Position numbers and translations under genes: made by a program. The notes below the pieces were generated by a model. It was not told the origin of the DNA and searched no databases. It worked only from the letters and a program-made list of their open reading frames with translations. Below are positions 8,198-16,733 of a stretch of 64,000 nt of DNA, one piece after another. Origin of the DNA: Halomonas urumqiensis (lineage in GTDB: Bacteria; Pseudomonadota; Gammaproteobacteria; Pseudomonadales; Halomonadaceae); assembly GCF_003028575.1 (NCBI RefSeq), contig NZ_PYUD01000001.1, positions 496,001 through 560,000 on the forward strand. Reading direction: 5' to 3'. How positions within the stretch are numbered: the stretch's first letter is position 1; every line of letters begins with the position of its first letter.

Positions 8198-9929
8198 AAG
8201 AAGAGAGCGTCGGTGATTCACCCTGCCAGGTGGCCTGAAGACCGAAGGGCGTCAATGCCTGGTCACGGTCGTAGACCGGCTGACCCTGGAGGAAGCTCAT
8301 TTCCACCTGGGTGCGGTGGAGGTTACCGCGCACTTCCCGGGAGAACGGGTCGTGATCCAGCACGATCAGGTCGGCGGACTTGCCAACCTCCAGCGAGCCG
8401 GTCTCGTGCTCCAGCCCCATGGCGTAGGCGCCGTTGAGCGTGGCGACCCGCAATGCGTCTTCCAGGCTGATGGGCGTACCGAAGCGCTCCTCGCCGGGCT
8501 CCCAGGGGTTCTGGCGGGTCACCAGGGTTTCGAGGGCGACCCAGGGGTCGATCGAGGCCACCGGAAAGTCGGTGCCGAAGACCGCCACGCCACCGGCATC
8601 CAGCACGCCGCGCAGGTTGTAGGCCCGCGACAGGCGTTCCGGCCCGTAACCGGCGCGGGCGCCCGAGGTGAAGCGAGAAGGGTACCAGGCGGCCGGAGAG
8701 AACTCGGCGATGACATCCAGCTCGGCGAAGCGGGCGAGGTTGGCATCGTGCAGGATGGTGCTGTGGGCGCATTGGTGGCGCACGCCGCTGGGCCCGTTGA
8801 TGCGCCGCGTGGTCGCCACGGCATCCAGGAACAGGTCGGAAGCGCCGTCCCCGGTACAGTGGGCGATAACCCGTATGCCGCGGCGATCCATGTCGACCAG
8901 CATGTCGCGCAGGTGTTCGGGCGTGAGGTTGATCTTGCCGCGCCACTCGTCACCGCTCTCCCAGGGGGTCAGCAGGAACGATGAGCGCGGCTCCACGGTG
9001 CCGTCGAAGTGGAACTTGACGGCGTTGGCGTTCAGGCGGCTGCTGGCATAGTAGTGGCGCTCGCCGCAGAGCAGCTCCCAGCGCCGCTTGACTGGGAAGA
9101 TGTCGTCCTGCCAGCTGATGGCCGCTTCCACCCGTAGGCTCAACTTGCCGGCGTCATCGAGCTGCTTGAGGGCAGCCAGCCGCTGCTCGCAGACATGCAC
9201 GTACTTGGTCGCCGTGACACCGCGGCTGGTCTGGAAATGCAGGCCTTCCTGATAGGCCTTGCGCAATACCTCCACGGGCGTGGGAGGCATGGCGGCGTGG
9301 ATCATGGCGTAGGCACCATCGATCATCAGGCCGGTGGGTTCGCGGGTCAGCGGGTCGCGCTCCATGTAGCCATTGCGCGGGTCGGACGTATGGCGGTCGA
9401 TGCCGGCCAGGGCAAGCGCCTTGCTGTTGACCATCATGGTGCCCCACATGCGGTCGAGGATGGCCACGGGGCGGTCGGGCATGAAGCTGTCCAGCCATTC
9501 GCGGCCTGGCGTCAGGCCAGCCTGGCGAAAGGTGTAGCGCACGAAATAGGCGCCATGAATCCAGCCGTCTCCGGGGTGGCTGTCGGCGTAATCGAGAATG
9601 GCCTGCTTGACTTGCTCAGGGGTGGGATCCTCGACCCCGATCTTGAGCGAGTCGTCGTATTTGGCGGCAAGCCCCAGGTCCGGATGGGTATGCATGTCGT
9701 GCAGACCAGGCATGACGAAACGGCCACCCAGCGGGATCACGCGCGTATCGGGGCCGATCCACGAGTCAACGCTGCTGTCGTCTCCCAGCGCGCAAAGCCG
9801 TCCTCCGGCCATGGCCAGCGCCTCGGCCCAGGGGCGGTCAGGATCGAGCGTGTAGATCTTGCCCCCCCGCAGCACGACATCGGCGTAACGTGGGGCGGGC
9901 GCGTGGCTGGAGCGCCAGGGATCGTACAT
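8196..9929 (-). CDS. Amidohydrolase family 3 (YtcJ-like metal-dependent hydrolase)
   Basis: A 577-residue metal-dependent hydrolase of the amidohydrolase superfamily. Seen: ADVVLRGGKIYTLDP and GRFVMPGLHDMHTHPD (metal HxH), then later VIAHCTGDGASD, RHQCAHSTILHD, and VFGTDFPVASIDPW with the conserved Asp, followed by the composite barrel-end segment GSLEVGKSADLIVLDHDP. YtcJ-type enzymes hydrolyse N-acyl or formyl groups and related amides; the substrate here is unknown. I place the start at ATG 9929, because GAGGTG precedes it at good spacing, rather than at GTG 9938. It is probably co-transcribed with the decarboxylase and dehydrogenase genes downstream. Confidence 0.87.
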   Translation of the reverse strand: MYDPWRSSHAPAPRYADVVLRGGKIYTLDPDRPWAEALAMAGGRLCALGDDSSVDSWIGPDTRVIPLGGRFVMPGLHDMHTHPDLGLAAKYDDSLKIGVEDPTPEQVKQAILDYADSHPGDGWIHGAYFVRYTFRQAGLTPGREWLDSFMPDRPVAILDRMWGTMMVNSKALALAGIDRHTSDPRNGYMERDPLTREPTGLMIDGAYAMIHAAMPPTPVEVLRKAYQEGLHFQTSRGVTATKYVHVCEQRLAALKQLDDAGKLSLRVEAAISWQDDIFPVKRRWELLCGERHYYASSRLNANAVKFHFDGTVEPRSSFLLTPWESGDEWRGKINLTPEHLRDMLVDMDRRGIRVIAHCTGDGASDLFLDAVATTRRINGPSGVRHQCAHSTILHDANLARFAELDVIAEFSPAAWYPSRFTSGARAGYGPERLSRAYNLRGVLDAGGVAVFGTDFPVASIDPWVALETLVTRQNPWEPGEERFGTPISLEDALRVATLNGAYAMGLEHETGSLEVGKSADLIVLDHDPFSREVRGNLHRTQVEMSFLQGQPVYDRDQALTPFGLQATWQGESPTLSS

Positions 9930-9946
9930 GGTGGTCACCTCGTTTG

Positions 9947-9954
9947 TTGTACAA
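9947..9954. promoter_or_regulatory. Short palindrome upstream of the amidohydrolase gene
   Basis: TTGTACAA is an 8-bp perfect palindrome just upstream of the ribosome binding site of the amidohydrolase gene, within the short gap to the LysR gene. Such cores occur in GntR-type operators, but no GntR gene is in the window. Chance occurrence is quite possible. Confidence 0.2.
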
Positions 9955-10036
9955 GATTCACCTTAAACCAGTAAAAATGGCCATGAGGTGTTAATTTCTT
10001 GCGTCTGAGGTGAGCGTTCTTGCCGTTTCCGGCGGC

Positions 10037-10960
10037 TCAGCCGGTCAAGGCGGAAGCGCCCTGCAACCTTTCCAGCAACTTCTTCAGCCAGTCACTGAAG
10101 GCCTGCACGTTGGGGTCTTCCAGCCGGCTATGCGGCGTCACCAGGTAGTAGGCGCGATCACTGGGAATCTTCTCGCTGAAGGGGCGCACCAACTGGCCGT
10201 GACGCAGGCTATCTCCGCACACCACGTCGTCGCCGATGGCCACTCCCTGCCCGGACAGGGCGGCCTGAAGCACCAGCAGGATATTCGAGAAATACAGGCC
10301 GGATTCGAACTTTACCTGGCTCTTGCCCGCGCATCCGGCCAGCCAGAGTTGCCAGTCGTGGACATCGTGCAGGTGCAACAGGGTGGCCCGATCCAGGTCG
10401 CGGGGATGGGTGATGTTGAGCTCGTTGAGCAGCGTCGGGCTGCACACGGGGTGGTACATCGGCTGCGCCAGCAATTCCGCATGCTGGTCGGTGTACACCC
10501 CATCGCTGAACACCACGAACAGGTCGAAGTTGGGCTGATTGATCGTTTCATCTTCGCGGTTGGTGCTCAGGTGAAGCCGAATGGTGGGGTAGGCACGGTA
10601 GAACTCATTGATATAGCGACTGACGACGCTCGAGGCGAACCCAGGCGGCATGCAGACGTGCAGATGCCCGTTGTACTCCTGATCCGGCAGGTTGGCGTGG
10701 ATCCGTTCGAGACTCTGGAGGACCTCGCGGACTTCTCCTGCATACAACTGGCCCGCCGGGGTCAGGATCACGCCGCGCCCGCGGCGCTCGTAAAGGCGTA
10801 TGTTGAGCTGACTTTCCAGCAGCCGAAGTTGGTGGCTGATGGCGCTGCGCGTCAGGCTCAAATAATCGGCGGCCTCGGTCAGGCTGCCCAGCCTTGCCAG
10901 GGCCTCGAATGCGCGCAACGCCTGTAGGGAGGGCAGGTGGTTGGCTTTTTGTTGAGACAT
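10037..10960 (-). CDS. LysR-family transcriptional regulator
   Basis: A 307-residue LysR-type regulator. The N-terminal winged helix-turn-helix is clear (LPSLQALRAFEALARLGSLT, then TRSAISHQLRLLESQL and LFxRRG-like RLYERRGRGVILTPAG), followed by a periplasmic-binding-protein-like effector domain. The GcvA-like subgroup is suggested by the LPSLQALRAFEA opening. ATG 10960 is preferred to an in-frame TTG at 10969, although neither has a strong ribosome binding site. It is divergent from the M20 hydrolase-TRAP operon and lies upstream of the amidohydrolase operon on its own strand, so it is the likely regulator of both, responding to the imported substrate or a breakdown product. Confidence 0.93.
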   Translation of the reverse strand: MSQQKANHLPSLQALRAFEALARLGSLTEAADYLSLTRSAISHQLRLLESQLNIRLYERRGRGVILTPAGQLYAGEVREVLQSLERIHANLPDQEYNGHLHVCMPPGFASSVVSRYINEFYRAYPTIRLHLSTNREDETINQPNFDLFVVFSDGVYTDQHAELLAQPMYHPVCSPTLLNELNITHPRDLDRATLLHLHDVHDWQLWLAGCAGKSQVKFESGLYFSNILLVLQAALSGQGVAIGDDVVCGDSLRHGQLVRPFSEKIPSDRAYYLVTPHSRLEDPNVQAFSDWLKKLLERLQGASALTG

Positions 10961-11064
10961 ATTAACCAATTAGATGATTTTTTTTGACTATTGATGAGTT
11001 GAGTTTGCTCTATAGTGTTTTTCAAAGCAACAACACTCCCGATTGGAGCTTGAGAGGAGCTTGA
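10961..11064. promoter_or_regulatory. Divergent promoter region between LysR regulator and hydrolase/TRAP operon
   Basis: A 104-bp gap, much more AT-rich than its surroundings. It contains a run of eight T, TTGACT at 10984, and a TATAGT -10-like hexamer at 11011 facing the hydrolase gene. The best -35-like hexamer (TTGACT) is 21 bp from the -10, too far for an unaided promoter. That would fit activation by the neighbouring LysR protein. No perfect inverted repeat was seen. Confidence 0.45.
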
Positions 11065-12702
11065 ATGACCACGCAAACTCAACGCGATGCCCTCACTCGG
11101 CGCGTCGACGCGCTGATGCCCAAGTTGTCCGAGTGGAACCAGACCATCTGGCATTATGCCGAAACCGCTTGGCGGGAATATCGCTCGGCGCGTTTCTACG
11201 TCGAACTGCTGCGCGAGCACGGTTTCGAGGTGGAAGAGGGGTCGGGCGGGATGCCGACGGCCTTCTGCGCGACCTGGCGCAATGGAGAGGGCCCCACGCT
11301 GGGTGGCTACGCCGAGTATGACGCGGTGCCGGGTAACTGCCAGGCCGCCGACGTAGTGAAACGCCCCCGCGATAACCTGAGCCCCTGGGCCGGTGGCCAT
11401 ACCGACCCGCACTCCGCGCTTGGCATGGGGTCGTTGGGCGGCTTTCTGGCCATGCAGGCGCTGATGAAGGAGCAGGGCATTTCCGGCACCCTGAAATTCT
11501 TCGGCGAGCCGGCCGAGAAGGTGCGGGGGTCCAAGCCGATCCATGCGGCCCATGGCTACTACGATGACCTGGATGCGGCGATCAGCTTCCATCCTTTCTA
11601 CATGCTGCCCCTGTGCAACACCACGCGCTGGGATACTCACTGCGGTGCCGCCTACGGCGTGATCTACACCTTCCTGTGCGACAGCCCCGAGACCTGGATG
11701 ACCCGCGGGAGCCATTCGCCCATCGCGGCGTCCCATGCCAGTGCCCGTGCTCCGGGGGCCAACGACGCCGTCACCCAGATGTACCTCAACGCCAAGGCCC
11801 TGCGCGAACATGTGCTGGCCAGCGGCCTGAACTGGTCGATGAACGAAGCGATCCTGAACGCCGGTCAAGCCACCGCCGACAATCTGGCGGCGCAGATGTC
11901 GCAGATTCAGTATTTCATTCGTGTCTCGACGGTGGAGCAGGCGGAACATGTGGTAAGAGGGCTCGATCATATCGCCGAGTCCGTGGCCAAGCTGACGCAC
12001 TGCCGGGTCGAGCGCCACTGGGTGGCCAAGTCGCGCCCCGGTCTGCCGAACCATTCGTTGGCCGAATTGACCTATGCCAACCTCGAGCGAGTTGGCCCGC
12101 CACGCCTGGGCGAGGAGGCCGTCGAGCTGGCGCGCCAGATCCAGCACAACCTGGGCATGGCGCCCATGGAAAAGCCGTTTCTGGCAGATATAGAGACGCT
12201 GCGCGCGCCACGTGACGCCGAGCGCGAGCTACGCCAGATCTTGCCCCCCAACCAGACCCACTTCACCTCCGACGACTACACCGAGTACAGCTGGCATGCG
12301 CCAACCGTGCGCTTGTACGTAGGGCGTCCGGCCTTGGCCCCACGCGACGACGGCGGTGCCTATCCCGACTGGGTGATGAACGCCCTGGGAGGGATGGCGC
12401 CCTGCATCGACCCGATGATCGAGACGGCGGCGAAGACCGTGGGCCTGACCCTGCTCGACCTTCTGCAGGCGCCGGGGGCGCTGGACGAGGCGAGAGCAGA
12501 GTTCGAACGGCGCACCGGTGGTGGCATCGGCGGTGACGAGTGGATGGCCCCGCTATGCGACTACCAGCCGCCGATTCATTTCCGCTGGCCCGAATACGTC
12601 ACCACGGCACGTGGTGAGAATGACTGGGTGATTCCGGCATCCAATGAGTGCCCCGAGGCACCCGGAACCCGTGACGCTTCCCTTCAGCAGGAGAACAGGT
12701 AA
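11065..12702 (+). CDS. M20-family amidohydrolase/peptidase (AbgB-like) with altered metal-site motifs
   Basis: A 545-residue M20 (AbgB-like) hydrolase. Members remove the amino-acid moiety from N-acyl or aminobenzoyl amino acids in the cytoplasm. The fold is recognisable from GGYAEYDAVPG near residue 81, GTLKFFGEPAEK near 141, DAAISFHPF near 170 and SDDYTEYSWHAPT near 416. Two motifs deviate: the usual GHGCGHN is GGHTDPHS (Asp114 in place of Cys) and the usual EE pair is Glu151-Lys152. The protein is also about 60 residues longer than AbgB. GAGGAG precedes the ATG. It is the first gene of an operon with DctPQM and a CobW-type GTPase, so it probably acts on the transported compound. Confidence 0.8.
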   Translation: MTTQTQRDALTRRVDALMPKLSEWNQTIWHYAETAWREYRSARFYVELLREHGFEVEEGSGGMPTAFCATWRNGEGPTLGGYAEYDAVPGNCQAADVVKRPRDNLSPWAGGHTDPHSALGMGSLGGFLAMQALMKEQGISGTLKFFGEPAEKVRGSKPIHAAHGYYDDLDAAISFHPFYMLPLCNTTRWDTHCGAAYGVIYTFLCDSPETWMTRGSHSPIAASHASARAPGANDAVTQMYLNAKALREHVLASGLNWSMNEAILNAGQATADNLAAQMSQIQYFIRVSTVEQAEHVVRGLDHIAESVAKLTHCRVERHWVAKSRPGLPNHSLAELTYANLERVGPPRLGEEAVELARQIQHNLGMAPMEKPFLADIETLRAPRDAERELRQILPPNQTHFTSDDYTEYSWHAPTVRLYVGRPALAPRDDGGAYPDWVMNALGGMAPCIDPMIETAAKTVGLTLLDLLQAPGALDEARAEFERRTGGGIGGDEWMAPLCDYQPPIHFRWPEYVTTARGENDWVIPASNECPEAPGTRDASLQQENR

Positions 12703-13749
12703 ATGGATAACAACAAGTTCGCACCTAAGACCCTTACTTCTTCCGTCAAGGTGGGCCTGGCGTGTCTGGCACTGGCTGGAAGTGCCCTGGCCTTCCCGGT
12801 GACCGTGCTGGCCCAGGACGGTGAGGTCATCGAGATACGCATGCAGCGCTACACCGGCACGGAAGAGGACGAGATCTTCAAGCGCTACCAGGACATGCTG
12901 GCCGAAGCCAGCGACGGTCGCATCAAGCTGAACATCTTCCGCGGCGGGGAACTGGTGCCCAACGATCAGATGTTCGCGGCACTGCGCAGCGGCACCCTGC
13001 AGGCGATCTACGGCTACGGCGGCTACTGGGGCGGTCAGATGGATACCGCGGTACTCGAGTCGGGCATTCCCATGGCCTGGACCAGTCTCGAGGAAGCCGA
13101 GGAGCTGTGGAACGAGCGCGGCCTGGGCGAGTTGCTGACGGAAAACTACGCGCAGCAGGGCGTTCAGTACACCGTGCCGGTGTTCGGTGGCAAGTTCGAC
13201 CTGCTCACCAAGGAGCCTGTCGAATCCCTGGCCGACCTGAGTGAGCTCAAGATCCGTGCGACCCCATCCGTATCGGCGGTGCTCAACCACTTCGATATTC
13301 CCACGGTGTACATCCCGCCGCAGGAGTTCTACATCGCCATGAGCACCAATGCCATCGATGGCCTGATCTATGGCGGACCGTATGACTATTCGGTACTCAA
13401 GCTCAACGAGGTGGCGACCAGCTATACCGAGCTGAACATGCTCTACCCGGGCTTCGTCGATAACGTGCTGGTCAACCAGAACGTCTGGAACAGCATGCCC
13501 GAGGACCTCCAGGAAACGTTCATGGACGTGACCGCCGAGTGGGCCGACTACCGCCACCAGAAGTTCGTCGAGTGGAACGAGGAAGCCGCGCACATGTTCG
13601 AGATCACCACCTTGCCGGAAGACGATGTGGTGGCGATGACCGATGCGGCTCAGGACGTCTGGGATGCCGAGGCCGAGAAGTCGCCACAGGCCGCCGAGGC
13701 GATCGAGATGATTCGCGACATGGCCCGTGACCAGGGTCGCCTAGAGTGA
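12703..13749 (+). CDS. TRAP transporter substrate-binding protein (DctP)
   Basis: A 348-residue periplasmic binding protein of the DctP family. It opens with a long signal peptide (hydrophobic stretch about residues 17-35, cleavage probably after VLA near residue 37). Family features: IFKRYQDMLAEAS, FRGGELVPNDQMFAALRSGTLQ, LSELKIRATPSVS with the conserved carboxylate-binding arginine, and AIDGLIYGG. It captures a carboxylate-bearing substrate for the DctQ/DctM membrane pair encoded immediately downstream. AGGAG precedes the ATG, which directly abuts the hydrolase stop codon. The substrate is unknown; the upstream hydrolase suggests an N-acylated or conjugated amino acid. Confidence 0.93.
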   Translation: MDNNKFAPKTLTSSVKVGLACLALAGSALAFPVTVLAQDGEVIEIRMQRYTGTEEDEIFKRYQDMLAEASDGRIKLNIFRGGELVPNDQMFAALRSGTLQAIYGYGGYWGGQMDTAVLESGIPMAWTSLEEAEELWNERGLGELLTENYAQQGVQYTVPVFGGKFDLLTKEPVESLADLSELKIRATPSVSAVLNHFDIPTVYIPPQEFYIAMSTNAIDGLIYGGPYDYSVLKLNEVATSYTELNMLYPGFVDNVLVNQNVWNSMPEDLQETFMDVTAEWADYRHQKFVEWNEEAAHMFEITTLPEDDVVAMTDAAQDVWDAEAEKSPQAAEAIEMIRDMARDQGRLE

Positions 13750-13763
13750 TCGGGAGCCAAGCC

Positions 13764-14324
13764 ATGCACGTGCTTCATGCCTGGATCCGCTGGCAGGACC
13801 GCCTGAGCGAATGGCTCGGGCGGCTGGTCGCCTGGTTGGGCTTTGCGCTGGTTTGCATACTGGTGTTCGAGGTGGCGTCGCGGCAACTGCTCCGCTCGCC
13901 CACCAACTGGGCCCACGAAGCCTCGACCCTGACCTACGGCGTCTACGCCATTCTTGCCGGTGCCTACACCGAGAAATGGCACGGCCATGTGCGGATCGAC
14001 ATCTTCTATCAGCGCCTCTCGCAAAAGGGGCAGGCGCTGGTCTCCTTGCTGATCGGCGTGCTGACCCTGGTCCTGCTCACGCTGCTTCTCGAGAGTGCCT
14101 ACGACTTCGCCATGCAATCGGTGGCCATGCAGGAACGCTCCTTGCGCAGTACCTGGGCTCCGATCATCTGGCCGGTGAAAGTGATGATTCCAGTGGCTGT
14201 GTTGCTGATCATGCTGCAAATGTTGGCCAACACCTTGCGCCACCTCTGCACCTTGCTGGGCCACCCCGTGGATAGCGATCCATCCGCCACCGACACCCGG
14301 AGGGATTCGCATGGTGAGCATTGA
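13764..14324 (+). CDS. TRAP transporter small permease (DctQ)
   Basis: A 186-residue small membrane subunit with four hydrophobic segments. It has the family pattern RQLLRSPTNWAHEASTLTYG near residues 40-60, AGAYTEKWHGHVRIDIFY, and a late WAPIIWPVKVMIPVA segment. ATG 13764 is preceded by CGGGAG at seven bases, so I prefer it to the GTG at 13746 that overlaps dctP. The end overlaps the start of the large permease gene by 14 bp, indicating translational coupling. It bridges the binding protein and the DctM channel in the inner membrane. Confidence 0.9.
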   Translation: MHVLHAWIRWQDRLSEWLGRLVAWLGFALVCILVFEVASRQLLRSPTNWAHEASTLTYGVYAILAGAYTEKWHGHVRIDIFYQRLSQKGQALVSLLIGVLTLVLLTLLLESAYDFAMQSVAMQERSLRSTWAPIIWPVKVMIPVAVLLIMLQMLANTLRHLCTLLGHPVDSDPSATDTRRDSHGEH

Positions 14325-15633
14325 TCCCATTCTGCTGACGCTGTTGATGTTCGGCGCCATGCTGACCCTGATGTTCTTCGGGGTGCCGCTGGCCTGGACA
14401 TTGATGGGCGTGGGTGTCGGCTTCGGCTACTGGATCTGGGGAGCCGACAGCCTGGGCATCATGCTGCCCTCGGTGTTTGGCCTGATGAACGAGTTCATTC
14501 TGGTGGCCTTGCCGTTGTTCATTCTGATGGGAATGATCCTGGAGCGATCCGGTATCGCCGATGGCCTCTTCGAGATGATCTACAAGATCATGGGGAGTGT
14601 GCGCGGTGGCTTGGGCATGGGCACCGTGGTGATCTGCGCCCTGATCGCCGCCATGGTCGGCATCACCGGCGCGGCTACCGTCAGCCTGGGGCTGATCGCG
14701 CTGCCCGCCATGCTCAAGCGCGGTTACAGCAAGCAGCTCTCGGCGGGTGCCATCATGGCGGGAGGTGCGCTGGGCTTTCTGATCCCGCCCTCCCTGGTCA
14801 TGATCCTGTACGCCTTCTTGACCCGCGAATCGGTGGGCAAATTGTTTGCCGCGGGGATCATGCCAGGCCTGATGCTGGCCGGTATCTACATGCTCTATAT
14901 CGGCATTCGCTGCCACTTCAACCCCGCCTTGGGGCCGCCCATCGAGGCATCCGAGCGAATCGGTGGCTGGGACAAGGTGAAGGCGCTGAAAGCCGTGGTA
15001 CTGCCCGGCGCGCTCATCTTCGTCGTGCTGGGGACCATGGCGGCCGGTGTGGCGTCGCCCACCGAGGCCTCGGCGCTTGGCGCCAGCGGTGCCATGCTGT
15101 GTGCCCTGGCACACGGCAGGCTCAACCTGACCATGCTCAACAGCGCCCTGTTCAGCACGGCACGCATCATGGGCATGCTGATGTGGATCATGATCGGGGC
15201 GGTGATCTTCTCGAAGATCTACATCGCCCTGGGGGCCGGGCAGGCGATCGTGGGCCAGATCATGGCCGCCGAACTGAGCCCGTACCTGGTGTTGACCGTG
15301 ATCCTGCTCAGCTACCTGGTGCTCGGAATGTTCCTGGATGACTCGGCCATCCTGTTCATTACCGTGCCGCTGTATGTGCCGATCATCAAGGCGCTGGGCT
15401 TCGACCCGATCTGGTTCGCCACGCTGTTCGTGCTGGCCATGCAGAGCGCGTACCTGACGCCACCCTTCGGCTACAACCTGTTCTACATGCGCTCCGTCGC
15501 TCCGCCGGAAGTGACGACCGGGGATCTCTATCGTTCGGTGGTGCCGTTCCTGGCCATGCAGATCCTTGGCATCGTGCTGATCGTGATGTTCCCGCAGATC
15601 GCGTTGTGGCTACCCGAGCTCATCTTCGACTAG
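14311..15633 (+). CDS. TRAP transporter large permease (DctM)
   Basis: A 440-residue polytopic membrane protein with about 12-13 segments and DctM signatures: FFGVPLAWTLMGVGVGF, FILVALPLFILMGMILERSG, GAATVSLGLIALPAMLKRGY, LGFLIPPSLVMILYAFLTRESV and the C-terminal FDPIWFATLF...LTPPFGYNLFYM. It moves substrate across the inner membrane with a sodium gradient. GGAGG lies seven bases before the ATG. With the DctP and DctQ genes before it, this is a complete TRAP system. Its co-transcribed neighbours are the M20 hydrolase and the CobW-like GTPase. Confidence 0.94.
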   Translation: MVSIDPILLTLLMFGAMLTLMFFGVPLAWTLMGVGVGFGYWIWGADSLGIMLPSVFGLMNEFILVALPLFILMGMILERSGIADGLFEMIYKIMGSVRGGLGMGTVVICALIAAMVGITGAATVSLGLIALPAMLKRGYSKQLSAGAIMAGGALGFLIPPSLVMILYAFLTRESVGKLFAAGIMPGLMLAGIYMLYIGIRCHFNPALGPPIEASERIGGWDKVKALKAVVLPGALIFVVLGTMAAGVASPTEASALGASGAMLCALAHGRLNLTMLNSALFSTARIMGMLMWIMIGAVIFSKIYIALGAGQAIVGQIMAAELSPYLVLTVILLSYLVLGMFLDDSAILFITVPLYVPIIKALGFDPIWFATLFVLAMQSAYLTPPFGYNLFYMRSVAPPEVTTGDLYRSVVPFLAMQILGIVLIVMFPQIALWLPELIFD

Positions 15634-15641
15634 GAGTGACC

Positions 15642-16592
15642 ATGTCTCAGGGCATTACCGCCGAACTCGGAGTGACAGTGGTGGCCGGCTTCCTCGGGGC
15701 CGGCAAGACGACCCTGGTCAACCACCTGCTCCAGCAGGCCGATGGTCGTCGGCTCGGGGTCATGGTCAACGACTTCGGTGCGCTGAACATCGACGAGGCG
15801 CTGGTCGATGAGCGACGCGACGACCTGATCACCCTGAGCAATGGCTGCGTGTGCTGCAGCCTTCAGGGGGAGCTGTCGTCCTCCATCGAGTCGATGATCG
15901 CACGGTGTGGGGGGCAGCTCGATCATCTGCTGATCGAATGCAGTGGGGTCTCGGACCCTGAGCGGGTGGTGAACGTGTTGCATTACCCGCGTATTCGCGA
16001 AAGGGCGAGGCTGGAAGGCGTCATCACGCTGGTCGACGCCGCGTTGGATTACGATGGACTGAGTCCGGCCCTGCGTCATCTGGTGACCTCCCAGATCGAG
16101 AATGCCGATCTCGTGGTGATCAACAAGAGTGACCTGGTGGACGAATCGGACATCTCTCGTCTGGAGCGGACGCTGCTGCTGCCCGACAGCCGCCACGTTC
16201 GAGCGACCCAGGCGGCGCTGCCGGTGGACATCGTCTTCTGGCCCCCCGCATCCACGCTACCGTCGTTTCGCCCGGTGCGTCTCACGCCTCCTTCCGCGAC
16301 CCGTATCGAGGACCTGGGGCTAAAGACGCTGAGCTGGCAACATGCCGGGGTCGTGAACATGGCCGAGTTGCGTGGCTTGCTCGATGCCATGCCCAAGCAG
16401 GTACTGCGCTTCAAGGGGGTCGTGCACCTGAGTGATGGACGGGTGCTGGCGCTGCAGCGTGCCGCGGGCAGGTTGACCAGTTGGGAACTCGAACATGGTG
16501 GAGGCGTGTCGAGTCGGTTGGTGTTCATCGGCGAGGATTCTCCCTCCCTCTGGGAATGGCTCAACGAACGATTGGGTCGCCTGGCCGGCTGA
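15642..16592 (+). CDS. CobW/COG0523-family GTP-binding metallochaperone
   Basis: A 316-residue GTPase of the COG0523 group. It has the Walker A motif GFLGAGKTTLVNHLLQ near residue 15, the metal-binding GCVCC in LSNGCVCCSL near residue 66, the Walker B-like LIECSGVSDP, the base-recognition NKSD, and a C-terminal CobW_C domain (VVHLSDGRVLALQRAAG). These proteins deliver zinc, cobalt or iron to partner enzymes. ATG 15642 follows AGGAG, so the longer upstream frame is rejected. Being last in an operon with an M20 hydrolase, it may metallate that enzyme or the divergent amidohydrolase. This is inference. Confidence 0.9.
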   Translation: MSQGITAELGVTVVAGFLGAGKTTLVNHLLQQADGRRLGVMVNDFGALNIDEALVDERRDDLITLSNGCVCCSLQGELSSSIESMIARCGGQLDHLLIECSGVSDPERVVNVLHYPRIRERARLEGVITLVDAALDYDGLSPALRHLVTSQIENADLVVINKSDLVDESDISRLERTLLLPDSRHVRATQAALPVDIVFWPPASTLPSFRPVRLTPPSATRIEDLGLKTLSWQHAGVVNMAELRGLLDAMPKQVLRFKGVVHLSDGRVLALQRAAGRLTSWELEHGGGVSSRLVFIGEDSPSLWEWLNERLGRLAG

Positions 16593-16733
16593 CGTGTTGC
16601 CGCTGGTGGTGCGGGGTGGCTCATACATGGCGCCGGCACATGATATTGGCATATAGCATTGGCGCATGGCGTAGCCCGGGTGGGAAACGTAAACTCGGGG
16701 GTTCCACACCGATAACGATCGATACCTTGCGCC

